The notes beneath the pieces are model-generated. The model saw only the letters and a list, made by a program, of their open reading frames with translations, had not been told where the DNA came from and made no database searches. A stretch of DNA of 64,000 bases from Candidatus Neomicrothrix sp. UBA881 (GTDB lineage: Bacteria; Actinomycetota; Acidimicrobiia; Acidimicrobiales; MedAcidi-G1), in the NCBI GenBank assembly GCA_002294285.1, contig DBFL01000069.1:1-64000 (forward strand), read 5' to 3'. Numbering within the stretch: position 1 is the first letter of the stretch; each line of letters starts with the position of its first letter. Positions 8,941 to 17,364 of this stretch are shown piece by piece. A program made the translations under genes and the position numbers.

Positions 8941-8973
8941 ATAAGTGTAACACATAACCTGTGTTACACTTAT
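8941..8973. promoter_or_regulatory. Perfect inverted repeat, probable VapBC operator
   Basis: Two 14-nt arms (ATAAGTGTAACACA and its exact reverse complement) are separated by the 5-nt spacer TAACC. The element begins 2 nt upstream of the vapB start codon. Antitoxins of this fold typically bind inverted repeats at their own promoter, so autoregulation is the natural reading. The match of all 14 positions is seen directly; the function is inferred. Confidence 0.7.
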
Positions 8974-9075
8974 ATTTATGGATTTAAAGTTTGCTTTGAA
9001 ATCGCAAAAGTCTTTAACTTCTGCTAGACATTCCAACGACTCCTAAAACATCTAAGTCTTGAGAAAAGGAAAAAA

Positions 9076-10380
9076 ATGGCTATTGGTTCAGGTATGCACG
9101 TAGACGATCCCAGTGATGATTCTTTAAATCTTGCAATGTCTGATACTGCTCGACCTCTTTACGATGCAGTTAAGAAATTCATTTCCGAAGAAGTAGAACC
9201 CATTACCGAAAAGTTTTATGAACTCGGAGAAGATAGAGAAGACCGTTGGTCTTATACAAAAGAACAATTGGAACTTTTAGAAAGTGTTAAAGAAAAAGCT
9301 CGTTCCAATGGATTGTGGAATTTTTTCTTGCCAGATGACGAAACAGGGCAAGGTCTTTCCAATTTAGATTATGCGTACATAGCAGCTGAACTAGGAAGAA
9401 ACCCTTTAGCTTCTGAATCTCTAAATTGCAGTGCCCCAGACACAGGGAATATGGAAGTGCTTGAACGAGTTGGTACACCAGAACAAAAAGAAAAATGGTT
9501 AACTCCATTACTCAACGGCGAAATTAGATCATGTTTCGGCATGACTGAACCTGGTCTTGCTTCATCCGATGCAAAAAATATTGCAACTCAAGCTGTTCTA
9601 GATGGTGACGAGTGGGTAATAAATGGCGAGAAATACTACATTTCTGGAGCAGGTGATCCTCGTTGCAAAATAATGATTTGTATGGTCCAAACAAATCCAG
9701 ACGGCCCCCCCCACCGACGTCAATCACAGATTCTCGTTCCTATGGATACACCGGGTGTAAACATCCTTGGACCAATGCATGTTTTTGGGCAAGACGACGC
9801 TCCTCACGGTCATATGCATATTCACCTAGACAATGTGAGGGTACCAAAAGAAAATATTTTGCTAGGCGAGGGACGAGGATTTGAAATCTCCCAATTGAGA
9901 CTAGGTCCTGGTCGAATACATCATTGTATGAGATCAATTGGCGCTGCAGAAAAAGCTTTAGAGCTGATGGCTAAAAGAGGATTGTCAAGAGAAGCATTTG
10001 GTAAAAAAATTGCCCAATTAGGAAAGAATGTCGAACTGATCTCACGTGCAAGAATTGAGATTGAAGCCTGTCGTCTGATGGTATTAAGAGCCGCCAAAGC
10101 AATGGACACCATGGGTAATGCAGAAGCTCGTATTTGGGTTAGCGCTGTTAAGGCAATGGTTCCAGAAAAAGTATGCAAAATTATTGATGAAGCAATTCAA
10201 ATTCATGGTGCTACTGGCATTTCTCAATGGACTCCTTTAGCTGGTATGTATACAGGGCAAAGAACCCTTCGACTTGCCGATGGCCCTGACGAGGTTCACC
10301 ATTTTGTGGTTGGAAGATTTGAACTGGCTCGATACAGCGATGAAGAAATCGAGCAAAGCGTCTACAAGCCCATTGAGTAA
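9076..10380 (+). CDS. Acyl-CoA dehydrogenase (ACAD10/11-type)
   Basis: A 434-residue FAD-dependent acyl-CoA dehydrogenase, catalysing alpha,beta-desaturation of an acyl-CoA with electrons passed to ETF. It shows the helical N-terminal domain, the beta-domain flavin motif CFGMTEPGLASSDAKNI, the segment DEWVINGEKYYISGA, the C-terminal helix GPGRIHHCMRSIGAAEKALELM and the late motif EAIQIHGATGIS. The motif spacing and long N-terminus resemble the ACAD10/11-like subgroup, which can act on 4-hydroxyacyl-CoAs, but this is a tentative subgroup call. The ATG is preceded by AAGGA. The alkyl-sulfatase-like gene follows 21 nt downstream and is probably co-transcribed. Confidence 0.88.
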   Translation: MAIGSGMHVDDPSDDSLNLAMSDTARPLYDAVKKFISEEVEPITEKFYELGEDREDRWSYTKEQLELLESVKEKARSNGLWNFFLPDDETGQGLSNLDYAYIAAELGRNPLASESLNCSAPDTGNMEVLERVGTPEQKEKWLTPLLNGEIRSCFGMTEPGLASSDAKNIATQAVLDGDEWVINGEKYYISGAGDPRCKIMICMVQTNPDGPPHRRQSQILVPMDTPGVNILGPMHVFGQDDAPHGHMHIHLDNVRVPKENILLGEGRGFEISQLRLGPGRIHHCMRSIGAAEKALELMAKRGLSREAFGKKIAQLGKNVELISRARIEIEACRLMVLRAAKAMDTMGNAEARIWVSAVKAMVPEKVCKIIDEAIQIHGATGISQWTPLAGMYTGQRTLRLADGPDEVHHFVVGRFELARYSDEEIEQSVYKPIE

Positions 10381-10401
10381 CAACCAAAGCAGAATCAGAT
10401 T

Positions 10402-12324
10402 ATGCAAGACAGCCTTCGACAGCCTAAAAAAGCAACTAAATACACAAAAAGTAAAAATAAAGATTTTGCAAAAAGCCTTCCTGTCGATGATGGAACCGAT
10501 GCAGCTAATGTTGCTAGAGGTTTTATCGCCACCCGTGAGAACCCCGTTATCGAGAAACATGAACCAAATGCCTGGCAGCCAATCTCATGGGATCTATCAA
10601 AATCAAATTTTGTAAAAGGAGAATCTCCTGAGACTGTAAACCCATCTTTATGGCGTCAAGCAGGCTTAAATGCCCAGCACGGACTTTACGAAATTTGTGA
10701 AGATTTTTACCAAGTTCGTGGTTTTGATACATCCAATGCAACTTTCATTCGTGGAAACACAGGTTGGATTGTCATAGACCCTTTAACAACCGCTGAAACA
10801 GCTGCGGCCGCTTATGAGTTAGTTACTGAAAATCTCGGATTTAGTGAAATAAGTGCTGTTATATATACACATTCCCACCTCGATCATTATGGAGGAATAC
10901 TTGGAATGCTCGAACGTTCTCGCATTGAAGAAGAAAACATTCCTATTGTTGCACCTGAAGGCTTTCTTCGTGAAGCAGTAGCAGAGAATGTAATTGCAGC
11001 ACCGGTGATGGGAAGACGAGCCACATATCAATTTGGAATGCTTTTACCCTGGAGTGAACAAGGACACGTTGATCAGGGATTAGGAAAAGGGATACCCACT
11101 GGATCTTCGGCTTTAGTGCCTCCCACAATTGAAATTACTGAAACTGGTCAGGAACTAACTCTTGACGGAGTGAAAATTGAATTCCAACTAACCCCTGAAT
11201 CTGAAGCACCAGCTGAAATGCATTTCTTTTTCCCTGAATACAAGGCGCTATGCATGGCTGAAAACTGCTCTGGCACTATGCACAACATCCTCACCTTAAG
11301 AGGCGCTTTAGTCAGGGACTCACTTCAGTGGAGCAAATACATAGACGAAGCACTCGAAAGGTGGGGTGATTCAGCAAATTTGGTTTTTGCCAGCCATGGT
11401 TGGCCACATTGGGGCAAAGATGCAGTAAGAGGATACTTGACCAGACAAAGGGATCTATACAGATGGCTGCATGACCAAGCAATGAGACTAGCTAATCTTG
11501 GATACACGCCAAATGAGATTGCCGCAGAAGTAACTCTGCCTCCTGGACTTTGGGATGACTTTATGTGTCACGGTTACTACGGAACTGTCAGCCATAATGT
11601 CAGAGCTGTTTACCAGAGATACATAGGTTTCTACGATGGTCACCCATCTAGTCTGGATCCCCACACACCTGTAGAAGTTGGAAAAAGATATGTCGATTTT
11701 ATGGGCGGAATTGAAGACCTTCTGGAAAAAGCAAAAAAAGCTTTTAAGGAAGGCGATTACAAATGGGTGGCTGAAGTGTTGAGACATGCTGTCTTCGCTA
11801 ATCCTGAAAATGAAGCAGTTCGATTACTTCAGGCTGATGCCTTTGAGCAACTTGCTTATCAGGCAGAGTCTGGCCCTTGGCGTGACATATATCTGACAGG
11901 TGCCCAAGAATTGAGAAATGGAAGTATAAACGTTCCCGTACTTCAACGCCCAAGATTAGAAGTTGCAAAAGGAATGACTTTGGGTCAAATCTTCGATTTC
12001 CTTGCTGTAAAAGTAAATGGCAATGCTGCTGTGAAACTAAGTCCTATGACAATTAATTGGTCATTCTCAGATACAAATGAAAACGCATATCTCGAACTGT
12101 CAAACGGCACTCTGCATTCAAAAATCGGGCCAATAATTCGGTCCACAGATTTAGAAATCGTTTCCTCACGAGACGTCCTAGAAGAACTAATTTCAACAGA
12201 ATATTCAATCACACAAGCTCTTGAAGAGAAAAGAATAGACATTGAAGGAAATGTTGAAAAATTTCTTAATTTCTGGGAAACCCTCACAGATTTTCCACTT
12301 TTCTGGCCAATAATTGAACCTTAA
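10402..12324 (+). CDS. Metallo-beta-lactamase-fold alkyl sulfatase (SdsA1/BDS1 family)
   Basis: A 640-residue protein, the usual size for class III alkyl sulfatases. The dinuclear zinc motif is YTHSHLDHYGG (His157, His159, Asp161, His162), with further ligand regions at FPEYKALCMAENC and ASHGWPHWG. The middle segment (about 360-500) matches the alkyl sulfatase dimerisation domain, and the C-terminal 120 residues match the SCP2-like domain. The family hydrolyses primary or secondary alkyl sulfate esters to alcohol and sulfate. No signal peptide is apparent. Paired with an acyl-CoA dehydrogenase 21 nt upstream, it could feed a liberated alcohol into beta-oxidation; the pairing is seen, the pathway is inferred. 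Confidence 0.88.
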   Translation: MQDSLRQPKKATKYTKSKNKDFAKSLPVDDGTDAANVARGFIATRENPVIEKHEPNAWQPISWDLSKSNFVKGESPETVNPSLWRQAGLNAQHGLYEICEDFYQVRGFDTSNATFIRGNTGWIVIDPLTTAETAAAAYELVTENLGFSEISAVIYTHSHLDHYGGILGMLERSRIEEENIPIVAPEGFLREAVAENVIAAPVMGRRATYQFGMLLPWSEQGHVDQGLGKGIPTGSSALVPPTIEITETGQELTLDGVKIEFQLTPESEAPAEMHFFFPEYKALCMAENCSGTMHNILTLRGALVRDSLQWSKYIDEALERWGDSANLVFASHGWPHWGKDAVRGYLTRQRDLYRWLHDQAMRLANLGYTPNEIAAEVTLPPGLWDDFMCHGYYGTVSHNVRAVYQRYIGFYDGHPSSLDPHTPVEVGKRYVDFMGGIEDLLEKAKKAFKEGDYKWVAEVLRHAVFANPENEAVRLLQADAFEQLAYQAESGPWRDIYLTGAQELRNGSINVPVLQRPRLEVAKGMTLGQIFDFLAVKVNGNAAVKLSPMTINWSFSDTNENAYLELSNGTLHSKIGPIIRSTDLEIVSSRDVLEELISTEYSITQALEEKRIDIEGNVEKFLNFWETLTDFPLFWPIIEP

Positions 12325-12347
12325 AAACATCGTGTCAAAGATCACGG

Positions 12348-12375
12348 TTGCCAATAGCAAAGTTTCTCGTAACCT
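12348..12375 (+). promoter_or_regulatory. Candidate promoter of ctaA (leaderless transcript)
   Basis: TTGCCA at 12348-12353 and TAACCT at 12370-12375 are separated by 16 nt. Transcription would start about 7 nt after the -10 box, at or next to the GTG start codon at 12382, which has no ribosome binding site. Leaderless mRNAs are common in actinobacteria. The boxes are weak matches, so this is a suggestion. Confidence 0.3.
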
Positions 12376-12381
12376 CAAAAT

Positions 12382-13281
12382 GTGAATACCACAAATAAAC
12401 TCGCCAGAATTTCTCTTCTTGCAACTTTTATTTTGATAGGTATTGGGGGTTTTACAAGGGGTAGCGGAAGTGGCTACGGATGTTCGGACAGATGGCCCTT
12501 ATGTGAAAACGGGCTACTTTGGGGCCTTCTACCTCGCGGTGAATACCACATGATTGTGGAATGGCTTCATAGATGGGTAGCTGCAATTGTAGGAATCCTC
12601 ATTTTGTCTACAGCAATAAGCATTAAAAGGAATATTCAGAATAATCGAATAGCTCTTAATTTATCGATCGCGGCAGTTTTCGCAGTAATTATCCAAGCGT
12701 TAATTGGTAGGAGTGTGGTTAAATCGGATCTGGAATCAGATCTAGTAGCAGTACATCTTGCAATCTCAATGGTCGTAATAGCTTTACTGACAATTATTAC
12801 AGTGATTGTTTCTACGAATAAAAATGAAAATCCAAAAGCAATCGATAACCAGGGCTGGAGTCGACTGCTAGCAATAGGAGCTTTGGGGTCGTACGCAATA
12901 CTCTTACTTGGAGCTTACGTTCATAACAGGTACTTTTCAGGTTGGCCTCTTGTTAACAATGACTTCAAACCAGATTTGTCGGATCACTACACATTTGTTC
13001 ACTACCTTCATAGATTCGTAGCAGGATTAGGAATAATTTTTCTCTTCTTTCTTATATCTAAAGCAAAAAAACGATCACGCCCAAAAGACGAAAAAATTCT
13101 TATACATATAGCTGCGACTGCATATGGAGTTAATGTCTTGCTAGGAGCAGTCCATGTTTTCACTGAAGTCAGCTCTAGTGCAGTCGTAACTGCTCATCTT
13201 CTAGGAGCATGTTGCGTATGGGTTTTCTTGATAGCTGCTGCAACGACATCACATTTTGGAGTGACCCTCACTAGAAATTAA
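12382..13281 (+). CDS. ctaA: Heme A synthase (CtaA/COX15)
   Basis: A 299-residue membrane protein with eight predicted helices that oxidises the C8 methyl of heme O to make heme A for cytochrome aa3 oxidase. The first half carries the extracytoplasmic Cys pair (Cys34, Cys41 in GYGCSDRWPLCENG) and the glutamate/heme-ligand region MIVEWLHRWVA. The second half repeats the pattern with HYLHRFVAG and a late VTAHLLGAC histidine. The start is GTG at 12382 because no in-frame ATG precedes the first helix. Its presence implies an aa3-type terminal oxidase elsewhere in the genome; ctaB and the oxidase subunits are not in this window. Confidence 0.9.
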   Translation: MNTTNKLARISLLATFILIGIGGFTRGSGSGYGCSDRWPLCENGLLWGLLPRGEYHMIVEWLHRWVAAIVGILILSTAISIKRNIQNNRIALNLSIAAVFAVIIQALIGRSVVKSDLESDLVAVHLAISMVVIALLTIITVIVSTNKNENPKAIDNQGWSRLLAIGALGSYAILLLGAYVHNRYFSGWPLVNNDFKPDLSDHYTFVHYLHRFVAGLGIIFLFFLISKAKKRSRPKDEKILIHIAATAYGVNVLLGAVHVFTEVSSSAVVTAHLLGACCVWVFLIAAATTSHFGVTLTRN

Positions 13282-13336
13282 AGCCTTTAAATATCCCTGT
13301 GTATGTAAATCGTGATCATTCTGGCAGGATGTTTTC

Positions 13337-13750
13337 ATGGAAAATGACAAAATTGACTGGGAAATGCTCCGTGCAGCAGCAAAAGAAGCTGCGAAAATGG
13401 CCTACGCTCCATATTCTAATTTTCCTGTTGGAGCGGCTGGGATCACTCAAACTGGTGAAATAGTTACAGGTTGCAATGTCGAAAATGCTTCCATAGGACT
13501 TACTCTTTGTGCTGAGTGTGGCATGGTTAGTGATTTGCATCGGAGAGCTGCTGGAAAACTCGTTGCAGCAGTCGCCTCCAACCCTGAAGGAGAAGCTCTG
13601 GCACCATGCGGGCGTTGCCGCCAACTGCTCATTGAAGCTGGTGGGAGAGAATTAGTTGTCGATGGGCCTGGAGGTCCTAAATCCATTGTCGAACTTCTCG
13701 CAGATCCTTTTACGGTTGAAGACCTAAATGAACGTGACAGGACTATCTAG
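13337..13750 (+). CDS. cdd: Cytidine deaminase
   Basis: A 137-residue homotetrameric-type cytidine deaminase, converting cytidine and deoxycytidine to uridine and deoxyuridine. The zinc site is complete: Cys58 and catalytic Glu60 in LCAECGM, then Cys91 and Cys94 in APCGRCRQ. The substrate-binding N-terminal motif YAPYSNFPVGAA and the segment GCNVENAS are also present. It is 2 nt upstream of thymidine phosphorylase, so the products can be phosphorolysed directly. It opens the pyrimidine arm of the nucleoside salvage island. Confidence 0.93.
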   Translation: MENDKIDWEMLRAAAKEAAKMAYAPYSNFPVGAAGITQTGEIVTGCNVENASIGLTLCAECGMVSDLHRRAAGKLVAAVASNPEGEALAPCGRCRQLLIEAGGRELVVDGPGGPKSIVELLADPFTVEDLNERDRTI

Positions 13751-13752
13751 TT

Positions 13753-15024
13753 ATGGATGTTATAGAAATAATCCAGACGAAAAGAAATGGCGGAACTCTA
13801 GATAAAGAACAAATCGACTGGTTTATTAGTAATTTTTCAAGTGGATATATACCTGACGAACAAACAGCCGCGCTAGCAATGTCGATTTACTTTAATGGCA
13901 TGGAAACTGATGAACTAACGAACTGGACAAAAGCAATGGTCGCTTCGGGAGTTACTTTAGATCTTGACAGTGTGGGTAAATTTACTGTTGATAAACATTC
14001 AACTGGCGGTGTTGGTGACAAAGTTTCACTTATTCTCGTGCCTTTAATAGCCAGCTACGGTTTAGCTGTTCCACAACTTTCCGGCCGTGGACTTGGACAT
14101 GGTGGTGGAACCTTGGACAAAATGGAATCAATAACAGGATGGAACGCGTCGCTAAGCGAAAAACAAATGCTTACACAGCTTCGCGAAATTGGCGGAATTA
14201 TTGCTGCTGCGAATGAAGACATTAATCCTGCAGATAGACGTCTTTATGCACTAAGGGACGTAACTCATACGGTTGATTCAATTCCACTTATAGCCAGTTC
14301 GATCATTTCGAAAAAGATTGCTGAAGGAACTGAATCCCTTGTACTAGATGTGAAAACTGGATCTGGCGCTTTCATGGTTGATTTCAACGATGCACGAGAA
14401 TTAGCTAAAACTATGGTTGAACTAGGCGAGAACTCAGGAATGAAAACCGTTGCCTTGATTACTTCTATGGAAACTGTCCTTGGAAAAACTGCGGGCAATG
14501 CACTAGAAGTTTCTGAATCACTGGAAGTCCTTGAAGGAGGCGGACCTGAAGACCTGATTGAAGTTACCTTAGCGTTAGCAAAAGAGATGTTAGAGCTAGC
14601 TCATGTTGATGCGGATCCTAGCGAAATGCTTGCATCAGGTAAACCAAGAGAGATTTTTGAAAAAATGGTTCTAGCTCAGGGAGGGGACCTGTCAAAAGGG
14701 CTACCAGTAGCGGAATTCAAAAAAACAATAAAAGCCTCAGCAACAGGATTTCTTAGCAAATTGGACTGCCGGTCTGTAGGCATTGCTGCTTGGCGCTTAG
14801 GTGCTGGACGAGCCAGAAAAGAAGATCCTGTAAGTCCAACTGCTGGCGTCGTATGTTTAGCTAAACCAGGCGATCATGTCAAAACAGGAGAATCTGTTCT
14901 TGAACTTCATGGTGATAAAAATGACTGCTTTGATTATGCGATAGAGGCCCTTGAGGGGGCTATAGAAATATCTGAGGTAGCTCCGCCAGCTTCTCCTCTT
15001 GTATTAGACAAAATATTTGTCTAA
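13753..15024 (+). CDS. deoA: Thymidine/pyrimidine-nucleoside phosphorylase
   Basis: A full-length 423-residue member of the NP-II phosphorylase family, which cleaves thymidine or (deoxy)uridine with phosphate to give the base and (deoxy)ribose-1-phosphate. Seen motifs are the phosphate-binding signature DKHSTGGVGDKVS, the following SGRGLGHGGGTLDKMESI, and SSIISKKIAEGTESLVLDVKTGSGAFM. The C-terminal alpha/beta lobe is intact. It starts 2 nt after cdd, so translation is likely coupled. It ends 4 nt before the convergent half aldehyde dehydrogenase. Specificity between thymidine and uridine cannot be read confidently. Confidence 0.92.
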   Translation: MDVIEIIQTKRNGGTLDKEQIDWFISNFSSGYIPDEQTAALAMSIYFNGMETDELTNWTKAMVASGVTLDLDSVGKFTVDKHSTGGVGDKVSLILVPLIASYGLAVPQLSGRGLGHGGGTLDKMESITGWNASLSEKQMLTQLREIGGIIAAANEDINPADRRLYALRDVTHTVDSIPLIASSIISKKIAEGTESLVLDVKTGSGAFMVDFNDARELAKTMVELGENSGMKTVALITSMETVLGKTAGNALEVSESLEVLEGGGPEDLIEVTLALAKEMLELAHVDADPSEMLASGKPREIFEKMVLAQGGDLSKGLPVAEFKKTIKASATGFLSKLDCRSVGIAAWRLGAGRARKEDPVSPTAGVVCLAKPGDHVKTGESVLELHGDKNDCFDYAIEALEGAIEISEVAPPASPLVLDKIFV

Positions 15025-15028
15025 AAAA

Positions 15029-15874
15029 CTATCTGCCAATGGGGTGCCAAACCGTTTTCATTTCTAAAAAGTCAGTTATAAGTTCTAGGCTTTCCTCATC
15101 AATTTCACGTGATATCAAACGTTTGACATTCGATGCAGCTTCTTCCAAAACAGTTAGATCTTGATCTTGATTGATCCCACTTATGTCAACTGCGTTGACA
15201 TCCAAATGACCAACAATCCATGGAAGTAGATCGGCTTGATCGCCTGTCAAAATATTTACCACACCTGGAGGCACATCAGATGTAGCTAACACCTCAGCAA
15301 TAGTAACTGCCGTCAGTGAACTATGACCCTCAGAAACAACCACTGCTGTGTTACCACTGACTATTACAGGAACAAGTCTTGAGATTAAGCCCAACATTGA
15401 AGGTTCCTTAGGGGGGATTATCCCTACTACTCCAGTTGGTTCAGGAACCGTGAAGTTGAAATATGGTCCAGAGACTGGATTGACAGAACCTAGAATTTGA
15501 CTGTACTTGTCAGACCATCCAGCGTACCAAACCCATCTCTGTATTGATTCTTCAACTTCACGTGTTGCAGTACGACTATTAACCCCAAAACTTTTAAGTA
15601 ACTCTGAAAATTCTACTTTCCTTGATTCAATCATTTCCGCTACACGGTAAAGAATCTGTCCTCGATTATAAGCAGTTCTTGATGCCCAGGCATTTTGGGC
15701 GGATCTTGCTGCCCTAACTGCTTCACGAAGATCTTTTCGCGACGCTTGAGAAACGTTAGCAATAAGTTCACCTTGCGAATCAACAACCGAGAAAGTTCTT
15801 CCTGACTCTGAACGCGGGAAGGATCCGTTAATAAAAAGCTTATAGGTCTTGGCTATTGGTATATTTCCTGTCAC
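15029..15874 (-). CDS. Half-length aldehyde dehydrogenase-like protein, no catalytic Cys
   Basis: At 281 residues this is a little over half an aldehyde dehydrogenase. It keeps the N-terminal and NAD-binding region (KLFINGSFPRSESGRTF, then EPTGVVGIIPPKEPSM and PPGVVNILTG) but stops before the catalytic domain, so both the active-site Cys and the general-base Glu are absent. The motif usually read as PWNFP is PPKEP, which also weakens the nucleotide site. Its GTG start overlaps the stop of the full aldehyde dehydrogenase by 1 nt (TAGTG). It is not simple decay: the frame is intact and the C-terminus appears tailored. A structural or regulatory partner of the adjacent enzyme is plausible but unproven. 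Confidence 0.8.
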   Translation of the reverse strand: MTGNIPIAKTYKLFINGSFPRSESGRTFSVVDSQGELIANVSQASRKDLREAVRAARSAQNAWASRTAYNRGQILYRVAEMIESRKVEFSELLKSFGVNSRTATREVEESIQRWVWYAGWSDKYSQILGSVNPVSGPYFNFTVPEPTGVVGIIPPKEPSMLGLISRLVPVIVSGNTAVVVSEGHSSLTAVTIAEVLATSDVPPGVVNILTGDQADLLPWIVGHLDVNAVDISGINQDQDLTVLEEAASNVKRLISREIDEESLELITDFLEMKTVWHPIGR

Positions 15875-17364
15875 TATTTACGCTTTCTCTTTGTCTTCAA
15901 ATAAGGGGCTAGACCATGCATGCCACCTTCTCGTCCGAAACCGCTTTCCTTGTAACCACCAAAAGGACTTGTTGGATCAAACTTGTTAAATGTATTCGCC
16001 CAAATGACTCCTGCACGCATACGTTCCGCCATCCAATGGATTAGTGATCCTTTTTCTGTCCAAATACCTGCAGATAGACCATAAGGGGTATTGTTTGCTT
16101 TTTCCAAAGCTTCTTCTGGAGTTCTAAAAGTCTGAACTACTAAAACGGGGCCGAAAATTTCTTCGCGCGCAACTCGGTGACTCTGCTGAACTCCGGTTAA
16201 AACAGTAGGGGGATACCAATATCCATTTTCCGGCAAGGAACACGAAGGTTTGTAAACCTCAGCGCCTTCTTCTATACCGGCATTAACAAGTTTATCTATT
16301 CTTTCAAGTTGAGATTTTGAATTTATGGCTCCAATATCAGTATTTTTGTCGAGCGGATTTCCGACTCTCAAGAGATCTATTCTTTTTTGTAGTCGGTCGA
16401 TAAAATGCTCGGCAATAGATTCTTGCACGAGTAGTCGTGAGCCAGCACAGCACACATGACCCTGATTAAAGAAAATCCCGTTGATTACTCCTTCAATCGC
16501 CTGATCTAGTGCTGCATCTTCAAAAATAACATGAGGCGCTTTGCCACCTAACTCTAGAGTCAAAGGCAAATTGCGTTTTACTGCTGAGCGTTGAATTAAC
16601 TTTCCAACTTCAGTGGACCCTGTAAAAGCTAGTTTGTCAACATTAGGATGTTCAACCAATGCTGAACCAGTTTCCCCAGCTCCTGTAACAATATTTATTA
16701 CCCCTGGAGGTAAATCCACGTCTTGTATAACTTCAGCAAGCAACAAAGCAGTTAGTGGTGTTGTCTCTGCCGGCTTTAAAACAACAGTGTTACCACAAGC
16801 CAATGCTGGAGCTAGTTTCCATGAAGCCATAAGTAAGGGAAAATTCCAAGGAATTATCTGCCCTACTACGCCATGAGGTTCGATTTTTCTCTGTGGAAAA
16901 GCGTATTCAAGCTTGTCCGCCCAACCGGCATGATAAAAAAAGTGAGCGGCAGCAAGAGGAAGGTCAACATCTCTACTTTCTTTTATTGGTTTCCCCCCAT
17001 CCAAAGTTTCCAAAACTGCGAACTCTCGAGATCTTTCTTGAAGGTGACGTGCTATCCGGAATAAGTAACGAGCGCGAACTGCTCCGGACATATTCATCCA
17101 GTACTTTTCATAAGCATTCCTCGCTGCCTTAACTGCTTTGTCAACATCTGCAGCAGAAGCTTCCGTTATTTCCGCCAATGGTTTTTCTGTCGACGGGTCT
17201 AATGTCTTAAAAAATTTTGAAGACGAAGTGTCTAAAAAATCGCCATTAATAAAAAGTCCGTACTTTTCTTTTATATTCAGCAGACTGGTTGATTCAACTG
17301 CCGGAGCGTAATCAATCCCGAAATCCTCCGAATCAGAACCTTCTTTAAAGTTTGACATTCCCAT
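15874..17364 (-). CDS. NAD(P)-dependent aldehyde dehydrogenase
   Basis: A complete 496-residue aldehyde dehydrogenase. The nucleotide-binding region includes GQIIPWNFPLLMASWKLAPA and LAFTGSTEVGK, the general base is Glu271 in TLELGGKAPH, and the nucleophile is Cys305 in FFNQGHVCCAGSR. In this operon the obvious substrate is acetaldehyde released by deoxyribose-phosphate aldolase, giving acetate. It begins immediately after the deoC stop (TAG then ATG) and is followed by the half-length paralogue with a 1-nt overlap. The N-terminus has a 30-residue acidic extension before the fold. Confidence 0.9.
   Translation of the reverse strand: MGMSNFKEGSDSEDFGIDYAPAVESTSLLNIKEKYGLFINGDFLDTSSSKFFKTLDPSTEKPLAEITEASAADVDKAVKAARNAYEKYWMNMSGAVRARYLFRIARHLQERSREFAVLETLDGGKPIKESRDVDLPLAAAHFFYHAGWADKLEYAFPQRKIEPHGVVGQIIPWNFPLLMASWKLAPALACGNTVVLKPAETTPLTALLLAEVIQDVDLPPGVINIVTGAGETGSALVEHPNVDKLAFTGSTEVGKLIQRSAVKRNLPLTLELGGKAPHVIFEDAALDQAIEGVINGIFFNQGHVCCAGSRLLVQESIAEHFIDRLQKRIDLLRVGNPLDKNTDIGAINSKSQLERIDKLVNAGIEEGAEVYKPSCSLPENGYWYPPTVLTGVQQSHRVAREEIFGPVLVVQTFRTPEEALEKANNTPYGLSAGIWTEKGSLIHWMAERMRAGVIWANTFNKFDPTSPFGGYKESGFGREGGMHGLAPYLKTKRKRK

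Noticed and set aside
8978..9046. 22-codon ATG frame directly beyond the vapB inverted repeat on the plus strand
   Set aside because: Too short, no ribosome binding site, no recognisable composition; likely chance in the intergenic region.
12325..12381. Terminator hairpin after the alkyl sulfatase gene
   Set aside because: Only a 4-nt stem (CGTG/CACG) with no T-tract is visible.
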